Of a DNA stretch of 21,186 nt, positions 7,401 to 14,963 are shown one piece after another. The stretch's first letter is position 1, and every line of letters starts with the position of its first letter. Made by a program: the position numbers and the translations under genes. The notes under the pieces were generated by a model that ran no database searches, had not been told where the DNA came from, and saw only the letters and a program-made list of their open reading frames with translations. Origin of the DNA: Cloacimonetes bacterium UBA6081 (GTDB taxonomy: Bacteria; Cloacimonadota; Cloacimonadia; Cloacimonadales; Cloacimonadaceae). The stretch lies in the NCBI GenBank assembly GCA_002428685.1, contig DIXL01000110.1:1-21186 (forward strand), given 5' to 3'.

Positions 7401-7868
7401 CAACAAGGTGTCCGGATCATATTCCATGCCTTGTTTTAGATTAATTATATGAGCAGCTAAGCATCTGCGGCTGGGTAAATAGCGTCCAAAAGCACGGATG
7501 GAAAGGCTGTAAATGCCGCTAAACGAATCGTTTATGGTAGATAGCAGAGTTTCCATGCGAGTTGCACGAATGCTGTAATGCGGTGAACGCTCTTCGTAGG
7601 GCAAAATCTCGTAATCCGGAAGATAATGGGCGTTTTCTTTGCCAACTAAGGCACAGAGATCATCCCAAATGTCCTCGGCAATGATGTCGTCCTGAGATAA
7701 AATGATGATATTTTTACCCGTCTGCTGCCATAAATGTGCCACCACAAGGGCACGCGCACTTTGAGACAAGTGGTATAGTTGAACAGACTGCGAATCCAGG
7801 GGTAAAGATGATAGCTGAGACATGAAGTCGCTTTGGGAAAGGAGAGGTTTTAGCTTTTGGTATAACAT
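4479..7868 (-). CDS. mfd: Mfd, transcription-repair coupling factor
   Basis: DNA translocase that removes stalled RNA polymerase at lesions and recruits UvrA. 1129 residues, close to the 1148 of E. coli. Domains seen in order: UvrB-homology region (about 1-330), linker, RNA-polymerase-interacting domain starting at GDYVVHVDHGIGVFEG (about 462-477), superfamily-2 helicase core with Walker A GDVGFGKT at 610-617 and Walker B DEEH at 711-714 (DEEHRFG here, DEEQRFG in many homologues), motif III SATPIPRT, RecG-like motif VI with RADTFG...QMRGRVGRSNRRAYAY, and a C-terminal domain. ATG at 7866-7868 is preceded by AAGG. It stands alone between two repeat-rich gaps and is convergent with the csbD-like gene. 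Confidence 0.97.
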   Translation of the reverse strand: MLYQKLKPLLSQSDFMSQLSSLPLDSQSVQLYHLSQSARALVVAHLWQQTGKNIIILSQDDIIAEDIWDDLCALVGKENAHYLPDYEILPYEERSPHYSIRATRMETLLSTINDSFSGIYSLSIRAFGRYLPSRRCLAAHIINLKQGMEYDPDTLLHDLHNMGYDIQYQVGKVYQASRRGGIIDVFSPPLTAPVRLEFWGDEIIGMRQFSLATQRSIPGTIQELTVIPARELSLNDIDSGSPIISRIREKGFFEGIENYYALLCKDLQLFADYFPADQRILVWNNYIYISEEYEALMEQTLNAYKKEVRNHGKARLPRPEAMMADSEAFASVSNRSMKLFLSQSEFVLPFASSNYRAPFEAQPSFDADLGLLSDNLWVQHKAGWQNYLLFDNQSQAKRMQQSLINTPFDAHIGVLHEGFSIQDCKLNLWTDHEIFNRYKRKRYAPRYSPGESIVDYENLKPGDYVVHVDHGIGVFEGLKIIKLDGQEVECLVLRYAADDRVYVPTFQLTLVSKYVAEEGASPALNKLGSAKWSATKRKATQQIELIAADIVKLYAERSARIGIAHKPDSDWQRELEESFIYEDTPDQSKASREIKDDMELPVPMERLLCGDVGFGKTEVAIRAAFKAVCSGYQVAVLAPTTLLVEQHWRVFKERLVQYPVQVAMLSRFRSPALVAKDILGIRSGSIDMAIGTHRLLSKDIKFKNLGLLIIDEEHRFGVRHKEKLRSLQSNVDTLYMSATPIPRTLNMALSKLKEISLMQTSPKERLPIRTIITPRDMDVIKDAIRREIDRGGQVFFIHNRVQTIETVAAELRAEMPKVRFGVGHAQMPEHHLEQVMDAFLSKEYQVLISTTIVENGIDIPNANTILIDRADTFGLAQLYQMRGRVGRSNRRAYAYLLIPKGTTTDAKHRLEALTQYDYLGAGFQVALRDLELRGAGTILGTKQSGIIQSIGFNYYNRILGSAIEAVENGDTSKLYEEENPAGRQKVRTEIDLYFPPGYIDDDEERLRIYRRLGELESYSDIDEFEVELMDRFGEMPEQARWLLNYFKLSLLSKRLNLHNCQVKADKLTLEFDPRKMPSKQDLLKFTSKITLPLRFDAGKNLKLIVELNPDASYIEQFETAIEILKGWRG

Positions 7869-8148
7869 GGCTACCTTACATACATAGGGTTTTTAAACAC
7901 AGAGAAAAGCAGAGAAAAGCAGAGGGTTTAATAATCAAAGAGGGAAAGAGATAAGAATAGGTTTTTAAAAAAGAGGGAAAGAGGGAAAGAGGATTAATAA
8001 CAAAAGTGGGAAAAACTGGAAGTTGACTTCGAACAAAATCCTCTGCTTTTCTCTGCTTTTCTTTGCTTTTCTCTGTGTTTAAAAAAGTCTTTTCTCTTTT
8101 CCTCTTTTTCTCTTTGTTAAATATTCTTTTCATCATTCTTCGAGTAGA
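7869..8148. repeat. Purine/pyrimidine-rich inverted repeat region between uvrD/pcrA and mfd
   Basis: Plus-strand module A (TTTTTAAACACAGAGAAAAGC..., two 10-bp units) at 7890-7925 is inverted as CCTCTGCTTTTCTC...TGTTTAAAAAA with three units at 8040-8086. Between them lie 8-bp AGAGGGAA units (7936-7952 and 7971-7992) and an imperfect palindrome GAAGTTGACTTC (8019-8030). A pyrimidine module like that at 91-143 follows at 8087-8118. The arms could pair over more than 25 bp. An open reading frame crosses this area on the minus strand, but its product is only the low-complexity repeat and I do not count it as a gene. Confidence 0.85.
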
Positions 8149-10323
8149 TTAGAACTCCGTTTGCACAAAGCTCCCCATTATCTTAGCCAGTTTTCCGGCA
8201 AAAGAGATGGTAAGCCTGGCATCGGCTCCATCACCATCCACGCTAAGCACCACACCCAGTCCGTATTCGCTGTGCCACACCTTTTGCCCAATATGATAAT
8301 GTTTTTGGCTTTCCTTTATTGTTTTCACAGGTTTCTTTGCGCCTCGTGGTGCAGGCGCAATTCCATTATCTCCAAAAGGCTGATGGAAAAGCTCTGGATT
8401 CACCTCACCAATAAACTGGCTGGGTTTGGCAAAATAGAATGTGTCGTATAGTCTGCGGCAAGTGGCATTGCTTAGCTGCAAAAAGCGTTTGGCACGTGTA
8501 ATGCCCACATAAAACAGACGGCGTTCTTCTTCAATTTGCTCACGGCTGTCCATGCTCATGCGATGAGGCAACAATTCTTCTTCCAAGCCCACAATAAACA
8601 CAGCCTCAAATTCCAAACCCTTGGCATTATGAAGCGTCATCAAACGCAGTGAATCTGTGGCTTCCTTCACCATATCCATATCGGTTTGCAGGGCTACAAA
8701 AGGCAAATAATCCGAAACAAGTGGGGCTTTTTCATTTTCCCGTAAAAAGTGCTCGCTGAATTCACTGACGGAAGTAACAAACTCTATCAGGTTTTCTGCA
8801 CGGGCAATTTCTTTGGGATCGCTACTTTTCCGGTATTGGTTAATCAGCCCAAGTTCTTCTACAATTGCTTTCACCACCTCCAAAGCCGGAGCATTGGCAG
8901 ACATCACTTTCCAGCCGTTCATTAAGGTGGCAAATTCTCCAATGCGTTTTTTGGCTGCAGAACCAAGCTCGTCTATGGCGTCTGTGTTTTGCAGGGCAGA
9001 AAATACAGTGATATGGGCTTTGGCAGCAAAGGAAATTATCCGGTTAACGCTGGTTTGTCCAATTCCCCGGGGAGGTTCGTTGATAATTCGCAGGACGCTT
9101 TCATTATCGCTACTGTTGTTCAGGCAGGCCAAATAGGCCAGCAGGTCTTTTATTTCTTTGCGCTGATAGAAATGTAAGCCACCCACTATGCTGTAGGGAA
9201 TCTTGGCTTGCATCAGGCTACTTTCAAACACGCGGGATTGTGCATTAGTGCGGTATAAAATGGCCATTTTTCGGAGGCTTATATCTTGTTTGTAAAGCTT
9301 GGCTACTGCTTCCGTAACCTTATTTGCTTCGTCAATCTCACTCTGATAGGTAATCAGTGTGGGTTTATCGCCTTCGGGCAGCTCACTCCATAACTCTTTG
9401 CTGTGTCTTCTGCGATTATGGACAATCACGGCATTGGCCAAAGCCAGGATGCTGCCGGTGCTTCGGTAGTTTTGTTCCAGGCGGATGCTGCGAACAGACT
9501 TGTAATCACGTTCAAACTCCAGGATGTTGCGCAGCGTGGCACCTCTAAAGCTGTAGATTGCCTGGTCGTCATCACCAACCACACAAACCCGTTGATGTCC
9601 CGCAGCCAGTTGGTGCACAATCTCAAACTGAGCTTGATTTGTATCCTGATACTCGTCAATCATAATGTATTGAAATTGGTTTCGATATTTCTCTCGCACC
9701 TGTTCATTATCTTGCAGCAGTTTAGCTGTCCAAAGCAGAATGTCGTCAAAATCCAGGGCTTGGTTTAGCAAAAGCTGCTGTTGGTATAGCCTGTAGATGT
9801 TCAAAAAACTGCTCATCTCCTTGTCATCCTCAGTGTGGCTGTGAATTAGGTCTTCAGGCAGCATCAGCTTGTTTTTATAGCGTCCAATTTTTGCCAGGAT
9901 TCGGTTAATCGGCATTTTCTGATTGTCAAAGCCATGCTCTTTGTAGATCTTTTTCAGCATGGATTTTTGAGCATCATCGTCATAGATGGAATAATTTGAA
10001 CTAAAGGGTAAATGAGAAGCTTCAAAGCGTAAAATGCGCGAACATAACGAGTGAAAGGTTCCCACCCACAGAGTGCGCATTGGGATGTTTAAAAGGTTCT
10101 CCAAACGCTCCTGCAATTCACGGGCAGCTTTATTGGTAAAGGTTACGATCAGCAATTTCCAGGGTGGAACTTGTTTTTCGCGAATAAGGTATGCAGTTCG
10201 ATAAATTATGGAGCGGGTTTTACCCGAGCCGGCACCAGCCAACACCAGAATTGGATTTTCCGTGTCGGTTACAACCTCCAACTGCTTGTCGTTCAGTTCC
10301 CTGGTGTAGAATTCGGGAATCAT
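8149..10323 (-). CDS. uvrD: UvrD/PcrA-type superfamily 1A DNA helicase
   Basis: ATP-driven 3'-5' DNA helicase of repair and replication, 724 residues, typical for UvrD/PcrA. Seen: Q-motif (LNDKQLEVV, 10-18), Walker A GAGSGKT at 30-36, GTFHSLCSRILR (Ia), DEYQD at 223-227, GDDDQAIYSFRG near 253, EQNYRS (IV), TLHNAKGLEF (V) and YVGITRAKR (VI). The last 50 residues (IGQKVWHSEYGLGVVLSVDG...) are the Tudor-like tail that binds RNA polymerase in PcrA. It is the last gene of the wecA-like run. Its ATG lies 5 nt after the preceding lipoprotein stop with no clear Shine-Dalgarno, so translation is probably coupled. PcrA and UvrD cannot be told apart by eye. Confidence 0.95.
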   Translation of the reverse strand: MIPEFYTRELNDKQLEVVTDTENPILVLAGAGSGKTRSIIYRTAYLIREKQVPPWKLLIVTFTNKAARELQERLENLLNIPMRTLWVGTFHSLCSRILRFEASHLPFSSNYSIYDDDAQKSMLKKIYKEHGFDNQKMPINRILAKIGRYKNKLMLPEDLIHSHTEDDKEMSSFLNIYRLYQQQLLLNQALDFDDILLWTAKLLQDNEQVREKYRNQFQYIMIDEYQDTNQAQFEIVHQLAAGHQRVCVVGDDDQAIYSFRGATLRNILEFERDYKSVRSIRLEQNYRSTGSILALANAVIVHNRRRHSKELWSELPEGDKPTLITYQSEIDEANKVTEAVAKLYKQDISLRKMAILYRTNAQSRVFESSLMQAKIPYSIVGGLHFYQRKEIKDLLAYLACLNNSSDNESVLRIINEPPRGIGQTSVNRIISFAAKAHITVFSALQNTDAIDELGSAAKKRIGEFATLMNGWKVMSANAPALEVVKAIVEELGLINQYRKSSDPKEIARAENLIEFVTSVSEFSEHFLRENEKAPLVSDYLPFVALQTDMDMVKEATDSLRLMTLHNAKGLEFEAVFIVGLEEELLPHRMSMDSREQIEEERRLFYVGITRAKRFLQLSNATCRRLYDTFYFAKPSQFIGEVNPELFHQPFGDNGIAPAPRGAKKPVKTIKESQKHYHIGQKVWHSEYGLGVVLSVDGDGADARLTISFAGKLAKIMGSFVQTEF

Positions 10324-10328
10324 TGCGA

Positions 10329-10778
10329 TTAGGGAACACGCACGAACAGGGGTTCAGACTTACGACCTTCCAAGTTTCCGCCATTATAGCCTTTATAGGC
10401 AGAAATACGGTAATAATAATCCCCAGGCAAAACGGTTTGATCATTGGTGCTGCTGTGGATAAATTCATTGGTTGTAACACTATCCACCAAGGCAAAGGCA
10501 GAATAATAGCCAATTCCGCGATAGATATAATACCCGCTTGTATTGCTGGGGCTATTGGCTGTCCAGCGCAAGGATACAAAACGAGGATTCTGGTTTGTGG
10601 CAGAAGTGCTATATGAAATCCCCACCACTGGATCTGGTGAAACCACACCAGAATTTCCAAGGGGGTCCAGGGGGTTACTCCGTTTTAAGCCACAAGAACT
10701 GACTAAAACACTAATAACCAGCAAGATACAAAGGGATAATCCAATTTGAAAAGCGTGTTTTTTGTTTTGACTGAGCAT
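10329..10778 (-). CDS. Lipoprotein with a fibronectin type III-like domain
   Basis: 149 residues. A basic N-terminus, a hydrophobic stretch (about 12-27) and the lipobox Val-Ser-Ser-Cys29 predict a lipoprotein. After the cysteine comes Gly-Leu-Lys-Arg-Ser then NPLDP, a polar tether. Residues 50-149 look like one fibronectin type III domain: VSLRWTANSP, SGYYIYRG and YYYRISAYKG mark its B, C and F strands. Such domains bind partners or act as spacers; no catalytic motif is seen. It overlaps the DUF5683-like gene by one nt (TGATG) with GAGG just upstream, and precedes uvrD by 5 nt. A surface or periplasmic role is likely; the specific function is unknown. Confidence 0.75.
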   Translation of the reverse strand: MLSQNKKHAFQIGLSLCILLVISVLVSSCGLKRSNPLDPLGNSGVVSPDPVVGISYSTSATNQNPRFVSLRWTANSPSNTSGYYIYRGIGYYSAFALVDSVTTNEFIHSSTNDQTVLPGDYYYRISAYKGYNGGNLEGRKSEPLFVRVP

Positions 10779-11374
10779 CAGAACCTCACTTCCACCCCAT
10801 TGGGGGTAAGCTGCACAGGACTGTTTCTACGGCGTTCCATAACTTCCTGCCAAAGATTGGCATTGTAGGTTTGGGTAGATTGAATCACGTCAAAAATGTT
10901 GTAAGTCCACACAACCCCGGCAAAGCCCATAAGGATCAAAGAGTATTGGTAAGGCACCTGTGCGTCTTTGTAGTTGCTTTCTATCTCTTCTATCTGAGTG
11001 GCAGTTTCATATAATCGGTAACTTCGTAAAGCTCTGTCCATGAAATACAACGATGACCCCACCAATAATAGCTCTGAACCCAGAATAATTGTAGCCTTGG
11101 AATTTGCTTTGGTAGAAAACTGACCCCAGCCCGGAATTAAAGCAGATTTAATAATATTGGCATTCAAAGGCTGTGCTTCCAGTTCGTAAATCTGTAGCAG
11201 GCTTTGGCGATTATTCAAGTCTTCGCGGTAAGCATTGCGGTCCAAATAATTGCTCCAGCCGTATCTGGTAGTATCAGAAAACGCCTGAATATCAAAGGAC
11301 TGCGCCAGACAGGGCATAATAAGCAAACTTATCAGCGCAGCAAAAAGAATTCTGGAGATGTAATAACGTCTCAT
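10778..11374 (-). CDS. DUF5683-like membrane protein (PGWGQ motif)
   Basis: 198 residues. Residues 1-25 form a signal peptide (MRRYYISRILFAALISLLIM..., likely cut near LAQ-S). Residues 76-86 (KSALIPGWGQF) carry the Pro-Gly-Trp-Gly-Gln motif of the DUF5683 family. Two hydrophobic helices follow (about 94-112 and 143-160), then a polar tail ending ...LTPNGVEVRF. The family is common in Bacteroidetes and relatives and has no known function. The start ATG overlaps the TPR lipoprotein stop by 4 nt (ATGA), with GGAGG 10 nt upstream. The position between two predicted lipoproteins suggests a shared envelope role, which is inference. Confidence 0.72.
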   Translation of the reverse strand: MRRYYISRILFAALISLLIMPCLAQSFDIQAFSDTTRYGWSNYLDRNAYREDLNNRQSLLQIYELEAQPLNANIIKSALIPGWGQFSTKANSKATIILGSELLLVGSSLYFMDRALRSYRLYETATQIEEIESNYKDAQVPYQYSLILMGFAGVVWTYNIFDVIQSTQTYNANLWQEVMERRRNSPVQLTPNGVEVRF

Positions 11375-12780
11375 TTCTGCAAAGCCTCCGATAGCTTGTT
11401 CAGGGGTATCACACTGCGATCGCGCAAGTTAATTTGCCAGATGTAAAGATACGTCTCTGCAGGAGTTAGCAAATCGTAACGGGCTTCATATTTATACTGG
11501 CCGGTGGATAAGAGTATCTTCCAACCGCTATCACGTATCTCACTATCTTTATAGCGCTTTAAAAGCTCGTTCTTTTGCTGGCGGATACGGGTGGTAAGTA
11601 TTCCACCCTTATATTCATCAATAATCTTTCTGGCAAAACCTGTCGGGTTCTTTGCCGCATCCACCAAGTTTTGCACTTGATACGCACGTTGTCGGTATTC
11701 GTTTTTATTGTCAAGCTCCAAAGCATGGGAGTAAGCTCTTAAAGCTTCATTGTGCTTTCCTGCGGCCTCCAGTTTTTCACCTTCGGCAAACAAGAGTGCG
11801 GCCTTACGAATGTTTTCCTGAATGGTCAGCAACCTGTCTATGGCATCCAAAGCGGGCTGATAATCTGGAATAATATCAAATGTTTTGCGATAATGCACCA
11901 GTGCATTGGCAAAATCACCTGCGTCCAACAGGCTGTTACCCTTGGCCACATAAAGAGAAGTAATGGCTTCCAAACGGACGGTTATGTTGTCTTTTTTGGC
12001 AGGATAATACTGCATTGCAATGCGAAACATTCTGTCCGCCTCCACATAATCCTGTGCTTCAATCAGTTCTTCTGCCTGACGTTCATATACATCCGAAATC
12101 TGCAGATTTAGCTTATCTGTATCCACAACGGGATATTTTGAAAGTTCAAACATCAAATTCAGGGCATCAGCATAATAAGCTTGGTTAGTAAGCACTTTGG
12201 CGTATTCCATTTTACTGGGGATAAAGCGTTCCACATATTTTCTGGCTTGAATTTCATAGGGATTGTTGGGGAAATCGTCATACAATTTCATGTAGTCGGT
12301 CCAGGCTGATTCCACATCTTGTTTCACATCCATAAAATAGCCAATCCTGCGATAGCGAACTTCCGGAACAAGCGGACTAACGGGAACCTCCCGGATTATT
12401 GAATCCAGATAATCCCTTCCGGTATCCAGTTCACCATTTCGGAAGGCCTCTGCACCCAAACTAAGGTATATTTCCGCCAAGCGCAGATTTGCACTATCCG
12501 AATTGGCCAGCTTGAAAAACCTGATGGCCAAGGGCCAGTTTTTGCGCTCGGCAGCCGCTTCTGCCAGGGCAGAATAGCTGTTGGAGCGTATAATCTCAGC
12601 CCTGGTGGCTATAGCACCATTTTTGGCACTTTCCACTAAATCATCCAGTTCCTGAATGGCCGCAGCATAACGATTATTGTCGTAAAGGTCTTCAGCACTG
12701 CGTAACCTGTTGATTTCACAAGCTGTTAATAGCATTAACACAACAAGGATAAAAGGAATTCTATACTTTATAAACAACAT
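11371..12780 (-). CDS. TPR-repeat lipoprotein
   Basis: 469 residues from the start chosen here. Residues 1-21 form a short lipoprotein signal peptide with lipobox Leu-Thr-Ala-Cys21. The rest is mostly helical with tetratricopeptide-like units: AEDLYDNNRYAAAIQELDDL, AEAFRNGELDTGRDYLDSII, AEELIEAQDYVEADRMFRIA, GNSLLDAGDFANALVHYRKT and GEKLEAAGKHNEALRAYSHA. The last 70 residues look beta-rich (YKYEARYDLLTPAETYLYIW). TPR lipoproteins often act as envelope scaffolds; there is no enzymatic motif. An in-frame TTG at 12832-12834 would give a longer form, but it would put 18 extra polar residues before the signal peptide, so ATG at 12778-12780 fits better. It overlaps the upstream hydrolase gene by 20 nt and the next gene by 4 nt. 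Confidence 0.78.
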   Translation of the reverse strand: MLFIKYRIPFILVVLMLLTACEINRLRSAEDLYDNNRYAAAIQELDDLVESAKNGAIATRAEIIRSNSYSALAEAAAERKNWPLAIRFFKLANSDSANLRLAEIYLSLGAEAFRNGELDTGRDYLDSIIREVPVSPLVPEVRYRRIGYFMDVKQDVESAWTDYMKLYDDFPNNPYEIQARKYVERFIPSKMEYAKVLTNQAYYADALNLMFELSKYPVVDTDKLNLQISDVYERQAEELIEAQDYVEADRMFRIAMQYYPAKKDNITVRLEAITSLYVAKGNSLLDAGDFANALVHYRKTFDIIPDYQPALDAIDRLLTIQENIRKAALLFAEGEKLEAAGKHNEALRAYSHALELDNKNEYRQRAYQVQNLVDAAKNPTGFARKIIDEYKGGILTTRIRQQKNELLKRYKDSEIRDSGWKILLSTGQYKYEARYDLLTPAETYLYIWQINLRDRSVIPLNKLSEALQK

Positions 12781-13498
12781 CTTCCTCGGCAAATTCAAAA
12801 TATCGGGAATCCAGTTCATCTTTTCTGCTTTCAAGCTCTACTGAAATACCATGCGTAAGCACAATCCTGTTTATGCCCCAGTCCTTTAGCTGCAATATCT
12901 GTTCAGCCGCAGGATGACCTGCATCCACGATGGCGATTTTGGCACCCTTTAGAATCCTTGCGATGCAATCGGTAGTTTCCAAATCACTGGTATAAACCAA
13001 ATTTCCCTCATCAGAGTAAAAACATAAGGACCAGGATAGCATTTGGTTAGTCAGATTGTGTTCTTTTATTATGGCGGCATATCCCTGCAAATGATCGGTG
13101 GGCACTGCACTAATCCAATCAAAATATAGCTCCACTTGTTCCAGTTCATGAATTTGCAGGTTAAACTTAAATTTCTGACTGAAAGTGTACATTAGCTGCA
13201 TAATCTCCACAAAAGCAGAAGGACGTTCCGGCAAAAACACCGGTAAAGGCTTTGTCCTGCCCATCAGATACAACATTTGCAGCAGGATGAACACTCCACC
13301 CACATGGTCGGGATGATAGTGTGTAATCAGAATCGCATCCAAATCATCGGCACCAATTCCGTGTTCCATCAATTTCTTGATGCAGCCATCACCACAATCT
13401 GCCAGAAGCGTTTGCCCGGCATGGCGAATCAGGATGCTGGATAAATTTCTATCGGCCTGAGGTAAACCAGGGCCAGAACCACATACAATTGCTTCCAC
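12761..13498 (-). CDS. Metallo-beta-lactamase-fold hydrolase (RNase Z-like)
   Basis: 245 residues from a GTG at 13496-13498. The metal signature THYHPDHVGG (His60, His62, Asp64, His65) follows a CGSGPGLP...RNLSSILIRHAGQTLLADCGDG beginning typical of RNase Z/PhnP-like members. Later ligand candidates are His in PTDHLQG, Asp in VYTSDLETTD and His in LTHGISVE. Substrate is unknown: family members cut tRNA 3' trailers, phosphodiesters or other esters, and the RNase Z exosite arm is not evident. The frame stays open up to 13588 inside the wecA-like gene, but the GTG has AAGGTGG six nt upstream and lies one nt after that gene's stop, so the shorter start is preferred. Confidence 0.85.
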   Translation of the reverse strand: MEAIVCGSGPGLPQADRNLSSILIRHAGQTLLADCGDGCIKKLMEHGIGADDLDAILITHYHPDHVGGVFILLQMLYLMGRTKPLPVFLPERPSAFVEIMQLMYTFSQKFKFNLQIHELEQVELYFDWISAVPTDHLQGYAAIIKEHNLTNQMLSWSLCFYSDEGNLVYTSDLETTDCIARILKGAKIAIVDAGHPAAEQILQLKDWGINRIVLTHGISVELESRKDELDSRYFEFAEEDVVYKV

Positions 13499-13499
13499 T

Positions 13500-14597
13500 T
13501 TATTCCACCTTGTGTTTTTGTTGGTTTGCAGGAACCACGATAGGCACCTGATCCAGTTTTCTTCCAAAAGCCAGAAAAAACACCGCAAACAAAAGCGTAG
13601 TGATTATCAACAGACTGCGATTGCCGATTCGGAAGATCATGATAGCTGTTAGCGAAATTAGCACATTGATTGTATATACTATTGCCGCAGTAACTTTTAC
13701 AGAGCCAAGCACATTGTTAATTCGATGCGTGCTGTGATCCTTTCCGCCCTGCATTACGTGGCGGCCATCTCTGCGACGGGTGTAACTTACCAAAGAAATA
13801 TCAAATATGGCATAGGAAAGCAGCAGCACCGGTAACAGGTAGAAAAACTTGTCATTATACCGGTTGCCGGCATAGCGAGCCATCAAAATGCCCATGGAGG
13901 ATAGAAAATATCCGATAAACATGCTTCCCGCATCACCCAAAAAGATGCGCGCCGGATTAAAGTTATAAGGTAAAAAGCCAAAAGCAGAACCTGCAAAACT
14001 AAGCGAAATAAGAGCCATCAAAGCCATTGCTTCCATATTTGCCTGAGTGGTATTGATTAAAGCAAACGCAAAAAAGCCCAAGCCCAGGATTCCAGCCATT
14101 CCACTTATGATGCCATCCATGTTATCCAGAAAATTAAGCGCATTCATTAGCCCCACCATCCACAAAACCATGATGGGCAGTGAGATATAGATACTCCCAA
14201 ACATCAAACCCAAATCAGCCAGGGTAAAATTGGACAAGATGAATACCAGGCTAACGATGAACTGACCCATCATCTTCACCAGCGGTCTCATCCCCTGGCG
14301 ATCATCCACCAAACCCAATAATACGATGATAATTGTTCCGGCCAAATACCCCAGCATGGGCTTGTCAAAAAACCTGCCCGGAGAGATGAGAACGCCGTAG
14401 ATGCAAAGCAACACAAAACCTGTGGCTACAGACAGCCCCCCCAAAAGCGGAACGCTTTTCAGGTGCATTTTGCGCGCTTCAGGTTTATCCACAAAGTTCA
14501 GCGCTTTTGCCATGCGGACGATAAACGGCGTAAAACCATATACAAACAGCAACGCCATAATGAACACACTCAAGTATTCGTATATCCGGTTATCCAC
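13500..14597 (-). CDS. wecA: WecA/TagO-like undecaprenyl-phosphate sugar-1-phosphate transferase
   Basis: Integral membrane enzyme that moves a sugar-1-phosphate (usually GlcNAc-1-P) from a UDP-sugar to undecaprenyl phosphate, the first step in making lipid-linked O-antigen or similar glycans. 365 residues, about ten hydrophobic segments. Family motifs: DKPEARKMH...PLLGG (37-54), VDDR (97-100), NALNFLDNMDG (152-162), FLGDAGS (219-225) and GGKDHSTHR (284-292), the last being the loop that distinguishes WecA-type enzymes from MraY. GTG start at 14595-14597 with GGAG seven nt upstream. It is the first gene of a six-gene coupled run ending in uvrD, with a promoter candidate 31-58 nt upstream. The sugar cannot be read from sequence. 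Confidence 0.92.
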   Translation of the reverse strand: MDNRIYEYLSVFIMALLFVYGFTPFIVRMAKALNFVDKPEARKMHLKSVPLLGGLSVATGFVLLCIYGVLISPGRFFDKPMLGYLAGTIIIVLLGLVDDRQGMRPLVKMMGQFIVSLVFILSNFTLADLGLMFGSIYISLPIMVLWMVGLMNALNFLDNMDGIISGMAGILGLGFFAFALINTTQANMEAMALMALISLSFAGSAFGFLPYNFNPARIFLGDAGSMFIGYFLSSMGILMARYAGNRYNDKFFYLLPVLLLSYAIFDISLVSYTRRRDGRHVMQGGKDHSTHRINNVLGSVKVTAAIVYTINVLISLTAIMIFRIGNRSLLIITTLLFAVFFLAFGRKLDQVPIVVPANQQKHKVE

Positions 14598-14627
14598 TTA
14601 AGTCTCCATACTATTCCTTAGCTTACA

Positions 14628-14655
14628 ATAATGCTGAAGTGTAGGTTTTTGTCAA
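14628..14655 (-). promoter_or_regulatory. Candidate promoter of the wecA-like operon
   Basis: On the minus strand TTGACA (14650-14655), a 16-nt spacer and CATTAT (14628-14633) fit a sigma-70 promoter, about 31 nt before the GTG. An alternative -10, TGTAAG (14622-14627), stands at the same 22-nt spacing seen before lepB. Confidence 0.4.
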
Positions 14656-14963
14656 TCTTTTAGTTGGACTACACACTCCCAAATTATGGATCATTGTTCT
14701 AAAGTGGTCATTCCCTAATAACCATTTCCATATCATTCCCAGATCATTCCCAATATTATTGAGAATGATATGGCATTGATATGGGAATGCAAGCAAGGGG
14801 GAAGTAATAATGACAAGCACATAGACTTTACAGATTTTCTCATTATAATTAGCCAAATCTACGCAATCTGCATGCTAATATTTGCAAATCCGGGTTAATC
14901 CGTAAAATCTGCTAAATCCGTGTAACCATTAGCTTTATAGGGGTATGCCAGTCTTTCTCTATG
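14656..14963. repeat. Repeat-bearing intergenic region upstream of the wecA-like operon
   Basis: No gene seen. 14723-14789 is an imperfect palindrome: arms 14728-14755 and 14757-14784 match at 24 of 28 positions with almost no loop, and ATCATTCCC is tandem at an 11-bp period (14732, 14743). 14856-14920 holds an AATC(T/C)G array with units starting at 14856, 14865, 14887, 14897, 14906 and 14915 (spacing mostly 9-10 bp). Both element types also occur before lepB (3235-3360). The hairpin is AT-rich and lacks a U-run, so it is not a standard terminator for the deacetylase-like gene. Confidence 0.75.

Noticed and set aside
7876..8136. 86-residue minus-strand open frame between uvrD/pcrA and mfd
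   Set aside because: Its product is translated repeat (Lys/Arg/Glu-rich, then Phe/Leu/Ser-rich); the underlying DNA is explained by the inverted A/B modules.
12781..12834. Longer TTG-started form of the TPR lipoprotein
   Set aside because: It would place 18 mostly polar residues before a normal lipoprotein signal peptide.
13499..13588. Longer N-terminus for the metallo-beta-lactamase-fold protein
   Set aside because: It would lie inside the wecA-like coding end and add 30 residues with no family similarity; the GTG at 13498 has a good Shine-Dalgarno and abuts the upstream stop.
14723..14789. Xer dif site or Rho-independent terminator
   Set aside because: The palindrome is too long and repeat-like for a 28-bp dif, and there is no GC-rich stem followed by a U-run.
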